The notes under the pieces: model-generated | Seen by the model: the letters and a program-made list of their open reading frames with translations, nothing else | Databases searched by the model: none | Told to the model about the DNA's origin: nothing | Shown here: in pieces, positions 1-10,538 of the stretch | How positions within the stretch are numbered: position 1 is the stretch's first letter | Layout of the letters: every line of letters begins with the position of its first letter | Assembly: GCA_963812945.1 (NCBI GenBank) | Contig: CAWEXD010000008.1 | Location: 3,534,001 to 3,598,000 of the forward strand | DNA length: 64,000 bases | DNA from: DASRDR01 sp963812945 [NCBI: uncultured Candidatus Rokubacteria bacterium] | GTDB taxonomy: Bacteria > Methylomirabilota > Methylomirabilia > Rokubacteriales | Reading direction: 5' to 3' | Position numbers and translations under genes: made by a program

Positions 1-347
1 AAGACGTTCGTCTCGAACTGCCGGCGGTAGTCGGCGAGCGTCAGCCGCTCGAGGGGGCCGACGACCCCGAATCCCGCGTTGGCCACCGCGACGTCGAGTC
101 GACCGAAGGCCTCGAGGCCCCGGGTCACCGCCTGCTCGACGGCTCCATCCTGCGTCACGTCGCACGTCACGGCGAGCGCCTGCCGGCCCATGGCCCGGAG
201 GTCGGCGGCGAGGTCCTCGAGCCGACCCGGCCGCCGCGCCGCCAGCACCAGGTCCGCGCCCTGGCGGGCGAACTCCCGCGCGATGGCCGCCCCGATGCCG
301 GAGGAGGCGCCCGTCACCAGCACGACGCGGCCGGCGAAGCGGCCCAT
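1..347 (-). CDS. Short-chain dehydrogenase/reductase, 3' part outside the window
   Basis: This is the first 115 or so residues of an SDR oxidoreductase; the rest lies beyond base 1. The nucleotide-binding motif TGASSGIG lies near residues 11-18 and the NAG motif (ANAGFG) near residue 91, both typical of the classical SDR Rossmann fold. The catalytic YxxxK is not in the window. The ATG is 9 nt after the stop of the upstream acyl-CoA ligase on the same strand, so the two are very likely co-transcribed. The substrate cannot be told from this part. The pairing with an acyl-CoA ligase suggests catabolism or modification of an acyl or aromatic acid, which is inference. Confidence 0.85.
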   Translation of the reverse strand, partial: MGRFAGRVVLVTGASSGIGAAIAREFARQGADLVLAARRPGRLEDLAADLRAMGRQALAVTCDVTQDGAVEQAVTRGLEAFGRLDVAVANAGFGVVGPLERLTLADYRRQFETNV

Positions 348-356
348 GGGCGGGGC

Positions 357-2021
357 CTAGCCCCGGCCAGCTTGCTCGCGGAGCACCCGGCGGAGGAGCT
401 TTCCGGTGCCCGGCCCGGCGGGACCGGGGGCCCGCGGCAGCTGCGGGACGAATTCGACCTCGCGGGGCAGCTTGTAGACGGCAATCGCATCCCGGCAGAA
501 CTCGATCAGCTCCCGGCGGAGGGCGTCCGTCGGGGCCTGCCCCGCCTGGAGGGCCACGTAGGCGCGCGTGCTCTGGCCCCGCAGCGGGTCGGCCACGCCG
601 ATGACGCCCACGTCGGCGACGGCGGGGTGTCGCGCCAGCGCCTCTTCCACCTCCTCGGGACCGATGCGGTATCCGGAGGATTTGATCAGGTCGTCCTCGC
701 GGGACATGAACGAGACGTAGCCGTCCGCATCGAGCGTGACGAAGTCGCCCGCGCGGCACCAGCCGCCCTGCACCGCCGCGCGCTGCTTGTCGGGATCGCG
801 CCAGTAGACGGTGCCGGTCGGGCCACGGGCGACGAGGAGCCCGATCTCCCCTGCCCGGACCGGCGCGCCGTCCTCCCCCAGCACCCCGAGCTCGTAGCCC
901 GGCACCGCCGGGCCGATCGCGCCCGGCTTGACCCGGCGCGTGACGGCCGAGGACACGAAGACGTACATCATCTCGGTGGTGCCGAGCCCCTCGTAGATCT
1001 CGAGGCCGAACGTCTCCCGCCAGCGGTGGTAGGTCTCCGCCCCGAGCGACTCGCCCCCGCCCGTACAGATGCGGACGGACCCGAGGTCATAGCGGCCCCG
1101 CGCATCCGGGACCTGCAGCATCTTCCGGTAGGCGGTGGGCAGGATGGACACGACGGTGACGCGGTGCCGCTGGATCTGCTCGAACATCGCCTCCGGCGTG
1201 AAGCGCGGGAGGAGCGAGGCGGCCGCGCCGAACCGGAACGGGATGACGGCCTGGGTCGAGTAGCCGGCCGCCAGCGAGAGCGGGGCCGGGCCGCCGATCA
1301 CGTCCCCGGGCTCGACCCGCCACCCGTGCTTGCCGAAGCCGTCCGGCACCGTGAGCGCCTCCTCCATGAAATGAACGGTGCCCTTGGGGAGCCCGGTGGT
1401 CCCGGAGGTGTACAGCAGCACGGACACGGCCAGGCGGTCCCGGCGGACCGGGTCGCAGCGTTCGGCGCCGGTCGCGAGCAGCTCCGCGTACGGGATGTAG
1501 CCCTTGGCCCGCACCTCGCCCGGGTCCCCTCCGATGACGATCACGTGGCGGATCCGGCCCAGGTCGCCTCGCGCCTTCTCGACCTCCTCGAGGAGCGGCG
1601 CCGCGACGACCAGCGCGGCCGCTTCCGTGTTCTCGGCCACGTGGACGAGCTCCGCACGGGAGTACAGCGGCGACGTCGGGACGATCACTCCACCGATCCG
1701 GATGACCGCGAAGTTGGCCACGAGGGCCGGCGGGATCGAGGGCGCCCGGAGCAGCACCCGGTCCTCCTCCTCGAGGCCGAGGCCCCGGAGCGCCGAGCCG
1801 AGCCGGCTCACGGACCCCAGGAGCTGGCGGTAGGTGATCCGCTGGTCCTCGTAGAGGATCGCCGCCCGATCCCCGTGTCCGGCTTCGACGTGACGGTCGA
1901 CCAGCTCCTCGGTCGAGTTCAGCCGCGCCGGGTAGGTCGCGTGCTCCGGCAGGGTGTAGATCCGCTCGGGCCAGGCCGCACGCGGCGGGAGAAAGCTCGG
2001 GGGGATCGCGCTCATCGTCAC
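357..2021 (-). CDS. Acyl-CoA synthetase, benzoate/aminobenzoate-CoA ligase-like (ANL superfamily)
   Basis: This 554-aa adenylate-forming enzyme should activate a carboxylic acid with ATP and load it onto CoA. The phosphate-binding loop LLYTSGTTGLPKG is near residues 202-214, a GLGTTEMM adenine-binding motif lies in the middle, and a C-terminal domain carries KSSGYRIGPEEVE and the GTGKLLRR loop with the usual catalytic Lys. Length and motif spacing fit benzoate-CoA or 2-aminobenzoate-CoA ligases better than acetyl-CoA synthetase, but the substrate is not proven. It is followed 9 nt later by an SDR gene and diverges from the MFS transporter at 2171, so uptake, activation and reduction of one substrate is a plausible theme. 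Confidence 0.88.
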   Translation of the reverse strand: MTMSAIPPSFLPPRAAWPERIYTLPEHATYPARLNSTEELVDRHVEAGHGDRAAILYEDQRITYRQLLGSVSRLGSALRGLGLEEEDRVLLRAPSIPPALVANFAVIRIGGVIVPTSPLYSRAELVHVAENTEAAALVVAAPLLEEVEKARGDLGRIRHVIVIGGDPGEVRAKGYIPYAELLATGAERCDPVRRDRLAVSVLLYTSGTTGLPKGTVHFMEEALTVPDGFGKHGWRVEPGDVIGGPAPLSLAAGYSTQAVIPFRFGAAASLLPRFTPEAMFEQIQRHRVTVVSILPTAYRKMLQVPDARGRYDLGSVRICTGGGESLGAETYHRWRETFGLEIYEGLGTTEMMYVFVSSAVTRRVKPGAIGPAVPGYELGVLGEDGAPVRAGEIGLLVARGPTGTVYWRDPDKQRAAVQGGWCRAGDFVTLDADGYVSFMSREDDLIKSSGYRIGPEEVEEALARHPAVADVGVIGVADPLRGQSTRAYVALQAGQAPTDALRRELIEFCRDAIAVYKLPREVEFVPQLPRAPGPAGPGTGKLLRRVLREQAGRG

Positions 2022-2134
2022 CTCTCCGGTCGGCGGTTCTCGGGCGACCGTCCTTCGGCGGCCGGGGACGGCCTACCCTCGATTCTATCCGGTCCCGCGC
2101 GCCCTGGCGGTCGCGGTCGACGGCGCCGGTCGGC

Positions 2135-2164
2135 TTGACAGGCGGACACCCACCTCCCTAGAGT
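2135..2164 (+). promoter_or_regulatory. Sigma-70-type promoter of the MFS gene; predicted leaderless mRNA
   Basis: A perfect -35 box TTGACA (2135-2140) and a -10 box TAGAGT (2159-2164) are separated by 18 bp. The ATG of the transporter is at 2171, where transcription should begin, so the mRNA probably has little or no 5' leader. There is no purine-rich ribosome-binding site between the -10 box and the ATG. Confidence 0.65.
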
Positions 2165-2170
2165 CCGCCC

Positions 2171-3364
2171 ATGCGCTGGCGGGTGCTGGCCTGGATTTGC
2201 CTCGCCGAGCTCGGCGCGCTGTCCCTCTGGTTCTCGGCCACGGCCGTGGTCCCGGCGCTGCGCACGGCGTGGATGTCGACCGGCGCCCAGGCGTGGCTCT
2301 CGATGGCGGTGACCCTCGGCTTCGTCGCCGGCACCGTCGCGAGCGCGGTGCTGACCCTGCCCGACTTCGTCGGCGCGCGGCGGCTCTTCGTCGTCTCGGC
2401 GGTCGGGGGCGCCCTGGTCAATGCAGCGCCGCTGATCGTCGTCGACTCCCTCCCCCTCGTCCTCGTCTCCCGGTTCCTCACGGGCATCGCGATGGCCGGC
2501 ACGTATCCGCCCGCGATGAAGCTGGCCGCGAGCTGGTTCGTGACCGGGCGCGGCCTGGCGGTGGGCAGCCTGGTGGGCGCGCTGACGGTCGGCGGCGCAC
2601 TCCCGCACCTGATCAACTACGCGGGCAGCCTGGCGTGGCAACCCGTGATCGCCGGGACGTCCCTGGCGGCGCTCGCGGCCGCCCTCGTCATGGCGACGCT
2701 CGTCGAGGACGGCCCCCACATCCAGGCCCGGGCCCCGTTCAACCCGGCGTGCGTCGGCGAGCTCGTCCGCTCGCGCAGCGTGGTGCTGGCCAGCCTCGGT
2801 TACTTCGGCCACATGTGGGAGCTCTACGCCATGTGGACGTGGATCGGGCTCTACCTCCTGGAAGCGTTCACGCGCGCCGGCCTGGGCGCCGCCCCGCGGC
2901 TGGGGGCGTTGGCGACGGCCGCGGTGTTCGGCGTGGGAGGGGTGAGCTGCGTCCTGGCGGGGATGCTCGCGGACCGCGTCGGCCGCACCGCCACCACGAT
3001 GCTGGCGATGGTGGGGAGCGGGACCTGCGCGGCGGTGGTGGGCCTCGTGTTCGACCGGCCGGCGCTCCTGGTCGCGGTCGTCCTCATCTGGGGCTTCACG
3101 ATCGTCGCCGACTCGGCCCAGTTCTCGGCGGCCGTGACCGAGCTGGCGCCACCGGCCTACGTGGGCACCGCGCTGTCGCTCCAGACGAGCCTGGGGTTCC
3201 TCCTCACCCTGGTCTCGACGTGGCTCGTTCCGCGGGCGGCCGAGGCGTGGGGCTGGCCCTGGGCCTTCGCCTTCCTGGCGCCCGGCCCCTTCCTGGGCAC
3301 ACTCGCGATGGCCGCGCTCCGCCGTCTCCCGGAGAGCGCGCAGCTCGCCCAGGGCCGCCGGTAG
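2171..3364 (+). CDS. MFS transporter
   Basis: This 397-aa, very hydrophobic protein has about 12 predicted membrane segments. It starts with an amphipathic Trp-rich first helix (LSLWFSATAVVPAL) and carries the MFS loop-2/3 style motif ADRVGRT near residue 265. It resembles bacterial sugar/drug or YnfM-like permeases, but the substrate cannot be read from the sequence. It is divergent from the acyl-CoA ligase at 357-2021 and may import that enzyme's substrate (inference). Its stop codon is 2 bp before a 25-bp inverted repeat that fills the gap to the convergent acs gene. Confidence 0.85.
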   Translation: MRWRVLAWICLAELGALSLWFSATAVVPALRTAWMSTGAQAWLSMAVTLGFVAGTVASAVLTLPDFVGARRLFVVSAVGGALVNAAPLIVVDSLPLVLVSRFLTGIAMAGTYPPAMKLAASWFVTGRGLAVGSLVGALTVGGALPHLINYAGSLAWQPVIAGTSLAALAAALVMATLVEDGPHIQARAPFNPACVGELVRSRSVVLASLGYFGHMWELYAMWTWIGLYLLEAFTRAGLGAAPRLGALATAAVFGVGGVSCVLAGMLADRVGRTATTMLAMVGSGTCAAVVGLVFDRPALLVAVVLIWGFTIVADSAQFSAAVTELAPPAYVGTALSLQTSLGFLLTLVSTWLVPRAAEAWGWPWAFAFLAPGPFLGTLAMAALRRLPESAQLAQGRR

Positions 3365-3366
3365 CT

Positions 3367-3447
3367 GGGGTCAGACTTTGACTTCGGGACAATTCGCGCT
3401 CCCCGCGGAGAGCCCGGGGAACTGTCCCGAAGTCAAAGTCTGACCCC
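3367..3447. repeat. Perfect 25-bp inverted repeat element, copy 1
   Basis: The left arm 3367-3391 (begins GGGGTCAGAC, ends TCGGGACA) is the exact reverse complement of the right arm 3423-3447, with a 31-nt GC-rich spacer. The same arms occur at 35708-35796 with a different 39-nt spacer. It exactly fills the space between two convergent genes (stop codons at 3362-3364 and 3449-3451). No T-tract follows either arm, so an ordinary intrinsic terminator is less likely than a REP/MITE-like dispersed palindrome, although the hairpin could also end transcription. Confidence 0.92.
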
Positions 3448-3448
3448 G

Positions 3449-5398
<1,950 letters not shown>

Positions 5399-5633
5399 GG
5401 CGCTCCTCGCGTCGTCGGGAGGTTGGGTGCCGGGCGGAGCGGCCTCGGCTCGACCGGCCCGGCCCGGGAGGATTCTACCCGATTGACCAGACCCTTTGAA
5501 TGCCTCGCTCGATGCCGGCTGGCGCCATCCAGCAGAGCGTGCCGATGGGCCCCCGGCACGGCGGGGCGGATCTTGGCGTAGGATGCGGCCCCGGGTGGGT
5601 CAGGTCCGCGAGGCGGCCCTCCAGGAGGGCCTC

Positions 5634-7310
5634 GTGATACGCAGGATGGGTCGTCGGCCAGTCGCGCTCCCCGAGAGCCTGTCGCTGGGCATGGCTGCAG
5701 GTCTCCGTTCTCTGCTCCCCCTGGACGATCTGACCATGGGCGCGCGCTTCCTTTGGCGCCTCCCAGGCTTCCTAAGGCACCCGGTGACCATCGGGGAGGC
5801 TCGCGCCACGCTGCGCCAGCGGCTCACCCGCCGGGAGCTGGACTTCCTGCGGCTGGCCCACTCGACAATCTTCGCCCACACCGCCAGCCCGTACGGGCTG
5901 CTGTTCGCCCACGCCGGCTGTCAATACGGTGACCTCGAACGGCTCGTCCGAATCGAAGGGTTGGAAGGGGCGCTCCGAGCGCTCCTTTGGGCCGGCGTGT
6001 ACCTCACGGTTGACGAGATGAAGGGCCTCCAGCCCGTGGTCCGGGGGAACACTGCCTTCCAGCTGGATCCCGGTAGCCTCCGCAATCCGACCGCTCCAAG
6101 CCACTTCATGGCCCAGAGCAGTGGCACGCGCGGCCCTCGGATGCCCGTTGCCATCGATTTCGCCTCCGTCAGGGATCAGGCCGTCGATCTCCTGCTGAGC
6201 CTGGAGGCGTCGGGCATCACTCGCTTCGCCCACGCGGTCTGGGGAGTGCCGGGGGGGGCCGCGCTGAGCCAGATCCTGCGCTTCGCAGCGAGCGGGTGCC
6301 CGCCCACCCGCTGGTTCTCGCAGGTCGACCCGCGAGCGGCCAGACTACACCTCCGATACCGCTGGAGCGCGGGCCTGATGCGTTGGGGGAGCCTCCTGGC
6401 CGGGTCCGGACTGCCGGCTCCGCGGTACGTACCGCCGGGAGATCCTCGGGTCATCGCCACCTGGGCGGCCGAGCAATCCCGGGCGGGAAGGCCCGCCCAC
6501 CTCTGGACCTTTCCAACCTCGGCTGTGGCCCTGTGCCGGTACGCACGGGACGCCGGGATCGATGTCGCCGGTGCCCGGTTCAATATCGGGGGCGAGCCGA
6601 TCACGGAGGCCCGCCTGGCGGCCATCCGCGAGGTCGGGGCGGCGGCAGTGCCGGGCTACGGGAGCAGCGAGTCGGGCATGCTCGGCTATGGCTGTCTCCA
6701 ACCGAGCGGCCCCGACGACGTTCACTTCCTGTCCGATCTGCATGCCGTCATCCAGCCCGGCACGGGAGCCCTGGCTCAGGGGCTCCGGCCCGGCTCCCTT
6801 CTCTTCTCGTCGCTCCGGGCCACCGCGCGGCTTGTCCTCCTCAACGTGTCCCTAGGCGACCAGGCCATCCTCGAGGAGCGGACCTGCGGATGCGCTCTCG
6901 AACCGCTCGGCTGGACGACACACCTGCGAGACGTGCGGAGCTACGAGAAGCTGACCCTGGCAGGAATGACCTTTCTCGACGCGGACGCCCTGCGCATCCT
7001 GGAGGAGGTCCTCCCCGCCCGGTTCGGTGGCGCCTCGGGCGACTATCAGCTCCTCGAGGACGAGGCGCCGGACGGCCGCCCCCGGCTGCGCCTTCTGGTG
7101 AGTCCAACCGTCGGTCCAGTCGACCGAGACTCGGTCGCCGACGCCTTCCTGACCGCGCTCGCCCGAGGATCCGGAGTGGAGCGCGTCATGGGTCTCGCGT
7201 GGCGCGGCGCGCGGCTCCTGACCGTGGAGCAGCGCCCCCTCGAGCCGACGCCGGGCGGCAAGATCCTGCACTTCCTCGGAGCGGAGCGGCGGCCATCCGC
7301 GCGACAGTAA
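5634..7310 (+). CDS. PaaK-like adenylate-forming protein (phenylacetate-CoA ligase family)
   Basis: The protein is about 558 aa and resembles the PaaK/coenzyme F390 synthetase branch of adenylate-forming enzymes. A phosphate-binding loop QSSGTRGP is followed in the middle by a GYGSSESG motif and near the end by the loop PTPGGKILHF. The best start is GTG 5634, because AGGAGG (5623-5628) lies 5 nt upstream; ATG 5583 and ATG 5646 are alternatives and the frame is open back to 5496. The acid it activates is unknown. It sits alone between acsA (divergent) and an orphan binding protein (convergent). The family is fairly clear; CoA as acceptor is not shown by sequence. Confidence 0.75.
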   Translation: MIRRMGRRPVALPESLSLGMAAGLRSLLPLDDLTMGARFLWRLPGFLRHPVTIGEARATLRQRLTRRELDFLRLAHSTIFAHTASPYGLLFAHAGCQYGDLERLVRIEGLEGALRALLWAGVYLTVDEMKGLQPVVRGNTAFQLDPGSLRNPTAPSHFMAQSSGTRGPRMPVAIDFASVRDQAVDLLLSLEASGITRFAHAVWGVPGGAALSQILRFAASGCPPTRWFSQVDPRAARLHLRYRWSAGLMRWGSLLAGSGLPAPRYVPPGDPRVIATWAAEQSRAGRPAHLWTFPTSAVALCRYARDAGIDVAGARFNIGGEPITEARLAAIREVGAAAVPGYGSSESGMLGYGCLQPSGPDDVHFLSDLHAVIQPGTGALAQGLRPGSLLFSSLRATARLVLLNVSLGDQAILEERTCGCALEPLGWTTHLRDVRSYEKLTLAGMTFLDADALRILEEVLPARFGGASGDYQLLEDEAPDGRPRLRLLVSPTVGPVDRDSVADAFLTALARGSGVERVMGLAWRGARLLTVEQRPLEPTPGGKILHFLGAERRPSARQ

Positions 7311-7442
7311 CGAGCCACGGCCGGCCCGCTCGCCGGCTCCGGAGGCGCCGTGGCCCGGACACACCGCGCCCGGACGACGGATGGAGCGCTCCGCTTCGAC
7401 GACCGAGCCGCCGCGGCGCCGGCCAGCCCGCCGGGACGCCGC

Positions 7443-9032
7443 CTACCGACGGTTCTCGGCGGGCCCGGACTGGCGAAGGCGGAGGTTGAAGCCCCGAATC
7501 TCGATCTGGCCGTTCGGGTACGCCTGCCAGTCCAGCTCACGGCGGACCCCGTAGAGGGACATGGGTTGAAGGATCGGGATCCACGGCACGTGCTCGAGCA
7601 CGATCGCAGTCATCTCACGGTATGCTCGCCGGCGATACTCCGGGTCCAGGCTGACCTGCGCCGCACGACCGAGCTCGTCGAAGCGCGGATGGCGCCAAGT
7701 ATCAAGGGCCCCCCCGGGGCCGAGGAGGCGCCACATCATGCCGTCCGGGTCACCCAGCGTCGAGATCGGCCCGGCCCAACGCAGACCCTTGAAGGTCTTC
7801 TCGCGTGCCTTCTGCGCCATCACCGAGTACTCGGCAATCTCGAGTCGCGCGTTGATCCCGGCGTCGCGCCACATGGCGACGATTGCCTCGCCCATTGGCT
7901 TGTCGTTGGCCAGGTACCCGGTTGTCGACTCCAAGACGACCAATTCTCCGCCGTACCCGGCCTGGGCGAGACGGCGGCGGGCAAGGTCCGGGTCGTGGAC
8001 GAGTGGCGGCAGCGTGTCGTCGTAAAAGCTGTCGCCGCGCGGAATGGGGCCGTTCGGGATGAAGCCCCGCCCGTGCCAGAGCGCCTTGACGATGGCACCC
8101 CGGTCGATGGCGAGCGACAGCGCTTGCTTGACCAGGGGATTGTCGAGGGGCGGTCGTCGGGAGTTGGGGGCGAGCACGAAGAGGCCCGCCAGCAGCACTT
8201 CCTCCACTCTGACGGCGGGGTGTTGCTCGATGCGCGCCACATGGTCCGGCGTGAGCTCGGTGCTGAGGTCCACCTCCCCCCGGAGCAGCGCCGCCACCCG
8301 AGTCGCCATCTCCGGCACGGGCTTGAAGACGATGCGGGCCGCGGCGACTCTCTCGCCCCAGTGGTCCGGCGCGACATCCAGCACGAGCCGGTCGCCCATG
8401 ACCCGCTCGACGAACTGGACCGGTCCCGTGCCGATAGGGCGGGCGTTGATGCCCTCGGCACCGACCTTCTCGACGTACCGCTTGGGCAGGATCTGGCCGC
8501 CGTAAAACGCGAGCCGCGCCGGCAGGAGGGCGTCGGGCCTTCGCATGTGGAAGTGGACACGGCCCGGATCCGGGGTCTCGACGCGCTCCACCCCGGCGAA
8601 CACCGAAGCCACGCGGGTCCGGGCCTTGGGATCGTACGTCCGCTCGATGCTGAACTTGACATCCTCAGCCGTGAACGCGTCCCCGTTGTGAAATCGTACG
8701 CCGGACCTCAGCTCGAACTCCCACAGGGTGGGTTCCAGGAGCTTCCACCGGGTCGCCAGGGACGGATACAGCCGATTGTCAGCCCGTCGCGCGACCAGGG
8801 TGTCGTAGATGCTGAACAAGGCGCCGAGGTCGGTGCTGAAGTGGGGGTCGAAGGTAGCGACGTCGGCGCCCTGGGCGATGACGAGCTCTCGCGTTCGCGC
8901 CATCGGGGCTCGGGCCCCCCCGCCGAGAGCATGGTCCAGAACGCCGGCGCCGAGCGCGGCGGCGGAACCACGCAGAAACGCGCCCCGCGTGAAGGTCGCT
9001 CCGTCGCTCATCGGCGGCCGCATGGGTTCCAC
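7443..9032 (-). CDS. ABC transporter substrate-binding protein, peptide/nickel type (SBP_bac_5)
   Basis: This is an extracytoplasmic binding protein of about 529 aa in the family that delivers peptides, nickel or other ligands to Dpp/Opp-type permeases. The family signature is clear (GVRFHNGDAFTAEDVKFSIE), followed by the long two-lobe body. The N-terminus RGAFLRGSAAALGAG plus an Ala/Gly stretch looks like an export signal of Tat-like style, but lacks a true twin Arg. GTG 9032 is chosen because GGGAGG lies 6 nt upstream; ATG 9023 and 9011 are alternatives. No permease or ATPase gene is adjacent, so it is an orphan component in this window. Confidence 0.88.
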   Translation of the reverse strand: MEPMRPPMSDGATFTRGAFLRGSAAALGAGVLDHALGGGARAPMARTRELVIAQGADVATFDPHFSTDLGALFSIYDTLVARRADNRLYPSLATRWKLLEPTLWEFELRSGVRFHNGDAFTAEDVKFSIERTYDPKARTRVASVFAGVERVETPDPGRVHFHMRRPDALLPARLAFYGGQILPKRYVEKVGAEGINARPIGTGPVQFVERVMGDRLVLDVAPDHWGERVAAARIVFKPVPEMATRVAALLRGEVDLSTELTPDHVARIEQHPAVRVEEVLLAGLFVLAPNSRRPPLDNPLVKQALSLAIDRGAIVKALWHGRGFIPNGPIPRGDSFYDDTLPPLVHDPDLARRRLAQAGYGGELVVLESTTGYLANDKPMGEAIVAMWRDAGINARLEIAEYSVMAQKAREKTFKGLRWAGPISTLGDPDGMMWRLLGPGGALDTWRHPRFDELGRAAQVSLDPEYRRRAYREMTAIVLEHVPWIPILQPMSLYGVRRELDWQAYPNGQIEIRGFNLRLRQSGPAENRR

Positions 9033-9295
9033 GGCGAGCCTCCCTTGAACGCACGCCTCGATCGTTGGCCCACCCGGGCTGTCAGTCGACCCGGCTCGAG
9101 GCTCGTGCCGTCGGCAAGGGACCCTCGGTCTGAGCGGTCTGTGCCGCCGGCTCAGTCTCTTGGCCGAGGCGGACCGGCCGATTGTATCCCGCATCGTGGC
9201 TCCCCGAACCGGACATCCCGGGCTCACTGGTCACCGGGCCGGGCACGCCGCCCCCCCCCGTGCTAGACTCGGCAGCCGCAGGAGGCCCCCGCTCG

Positions 9296-10498
9296 ATGGA
9301 CCTGGACCTGATCCGGAGCCTGGCCATTCCTGGTACCACGAAGATCGTCCTCCTCTCGGCGGACGGGCTGGGAGGCTTCCCCGATCCCGTGACCGGCCGC
9401 TCCGAGCTCGAGACCGCGCGGATCCCCCACCTCGACGCGCTGGCGCGGCGGGGCGCCTGCGGCCTCCTGCGTCACGTCGGCCCCGGCATCACGCCGGGCA
9501 GCGGACCCGGCCATCTCGGCCTCTTCGGCTACGAGCCGCTCCGCTATCCGGTGGGGCGCGGGGTTCTGGAGGCGCTCGGGATCGACTTCGACCTCCGGCC
9601 CGGGGACGTCGCCGCCCGGGGGAACTTCTGCACCGTTGACGACGAAGGCCGCATCACGGACCGGCGGGCGGGCCGGATCCCGACCGAGCGGTGCATCGTG
9701 CTGGTGGAGCGCCTGCGACGGATCCGCCTGCCCGGGGTCGAGCTGATCGTCGAGCCGGTCAAGGAGCATCGGTTCGTCCTGGTGCTCCGCGGCCCCGGCC
9801 TCTCCGGCCGCCTGTCCGAGACCGACCCGCAGGCGCTCGGGCAGCCCCCCCTCCCCGTGCACGCGGAGGCCGCCGAGGCCCAGGCCTCCGCAGCCCTGGT
9901 CAACAGGTTCGTGGCGGAGGCCCGGACGCTCCTTGCCGATGCCGCCCCCGCCAACATGGTGCTGCTGCGGGGCTTCGACCAGCGGCCGGCGCTCCCCCGC
10001 TTCCCGGAGGTGTACGGGCTACGAGCCGCGGCCGTCGCCGCGTATCCCATGTACCGGGGGCTCGCGCGCCTGGTCGGCATGGACGTGCTCAAGACCGGCA
10101 ACACCTTCGCCGACGAGGTGACCACGCTGCGCGCCCACTGGGACGCCTACGACTACGTGTTCCTCCACTACAAGGACACCGACAAGGCCGGGGAGGACGG
10201 GGACTTCCCCGGCAAGGTGGCGGCGCTCGAGCGCCTGGACGCCTTCATCCCGGCGATCGAGGCGCTGGGGCCGGACGTGCTCGTGGTCTCGGGGGACCAC
10301 TCGACCCCCGCCGTCCTCCAGGGCCACTCCTGGCACCCGGTCCCGGTCGTGCTGGCCGGCCGGTACGCGCTGCCCGATGCCGTGGAGCGGTTCACGGAGC
10401 GCGCCTGCGGGGCGGGCAGCCTCGGCACCCTCCCCGCCCATGACCTCATGCCGCTCGTCCTCGCCCACGCCCTCCGGCTCACGAAGTACGGCGCCTGA
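9296..10498 (+). CDS. apgM: 2,3-bisphosphoglycerate-independent phosphoglycerate mutase, archaeal type
   Basis: This 400-aa enzyme of the alkaline-phosphatase superfamily interconverts 3- and 2-phosphoglycerate in glycolysis and gluconeogenesis. It has LLSADGLGG near the start (metal-binding Asp), the phosphoserine region TPGSGPGHLGLFGYEP near residues 63-78, and the C-terminal metal sites HYKDTDKAGEDGD and VVSGDHSTP. These match the shorter archaeal-type ApgM rather than the 510-aa bacterial GpmI. ATG 9296 is preceded by CAGGAGG. It lies upstream of a DHH phosphoesterase gene with a 40-bp gap. A -10-like TAGACT is at 9264-9269 without a convincing -35. Confidence 0.92.
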   Translation: MDLDLIRSLAIPGTTKIVLLSADGLGGFPDPVTGRSELETARIPHLDALARRGACGLLRHVGPGITPGSGPGHLGLFGYEPLRYPVGRGVLEALGIDFDLRPGDVAARGNFCTVDDEGRITDRRAGRIPTERCIVLVERLRRIRLPGVELIVEPVKEHRFVLVLRGPGLSGRLSETDPQALGQPPLPVHAEAAEAQASAALVNRFVAEARTLLADAAPANMVLLRGFDQRPALPRFPEVYGLRAAAVAAYPMYRGLARLVGMDVLKTGNTFADEVTTLRAHWDAYDYVFLHYKDTDKAGEDGDFPGKVAALERLDAFIPAIEALGPDVLVVSGDHSTPAVLQGHSWHPVPVVLAGRYALPDAVERFTERACGAGSLGTLPAHDLMPLVLAHALRLTKYGA

Positions 10499-10538
10499 CC
10501 GGCGGGACTGGACGGGGGGTGTAGACTAAGGTCCGCCC

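Noticed and set aside
3367-3447. Simple bidirectional terminator for the MFS and acs genes
   Set aside because: No T-tract follows either arm, and the same arms occur inside an operon at 35.7 kb, where a terminator would be harmful. A secondary role in termination is still possible.
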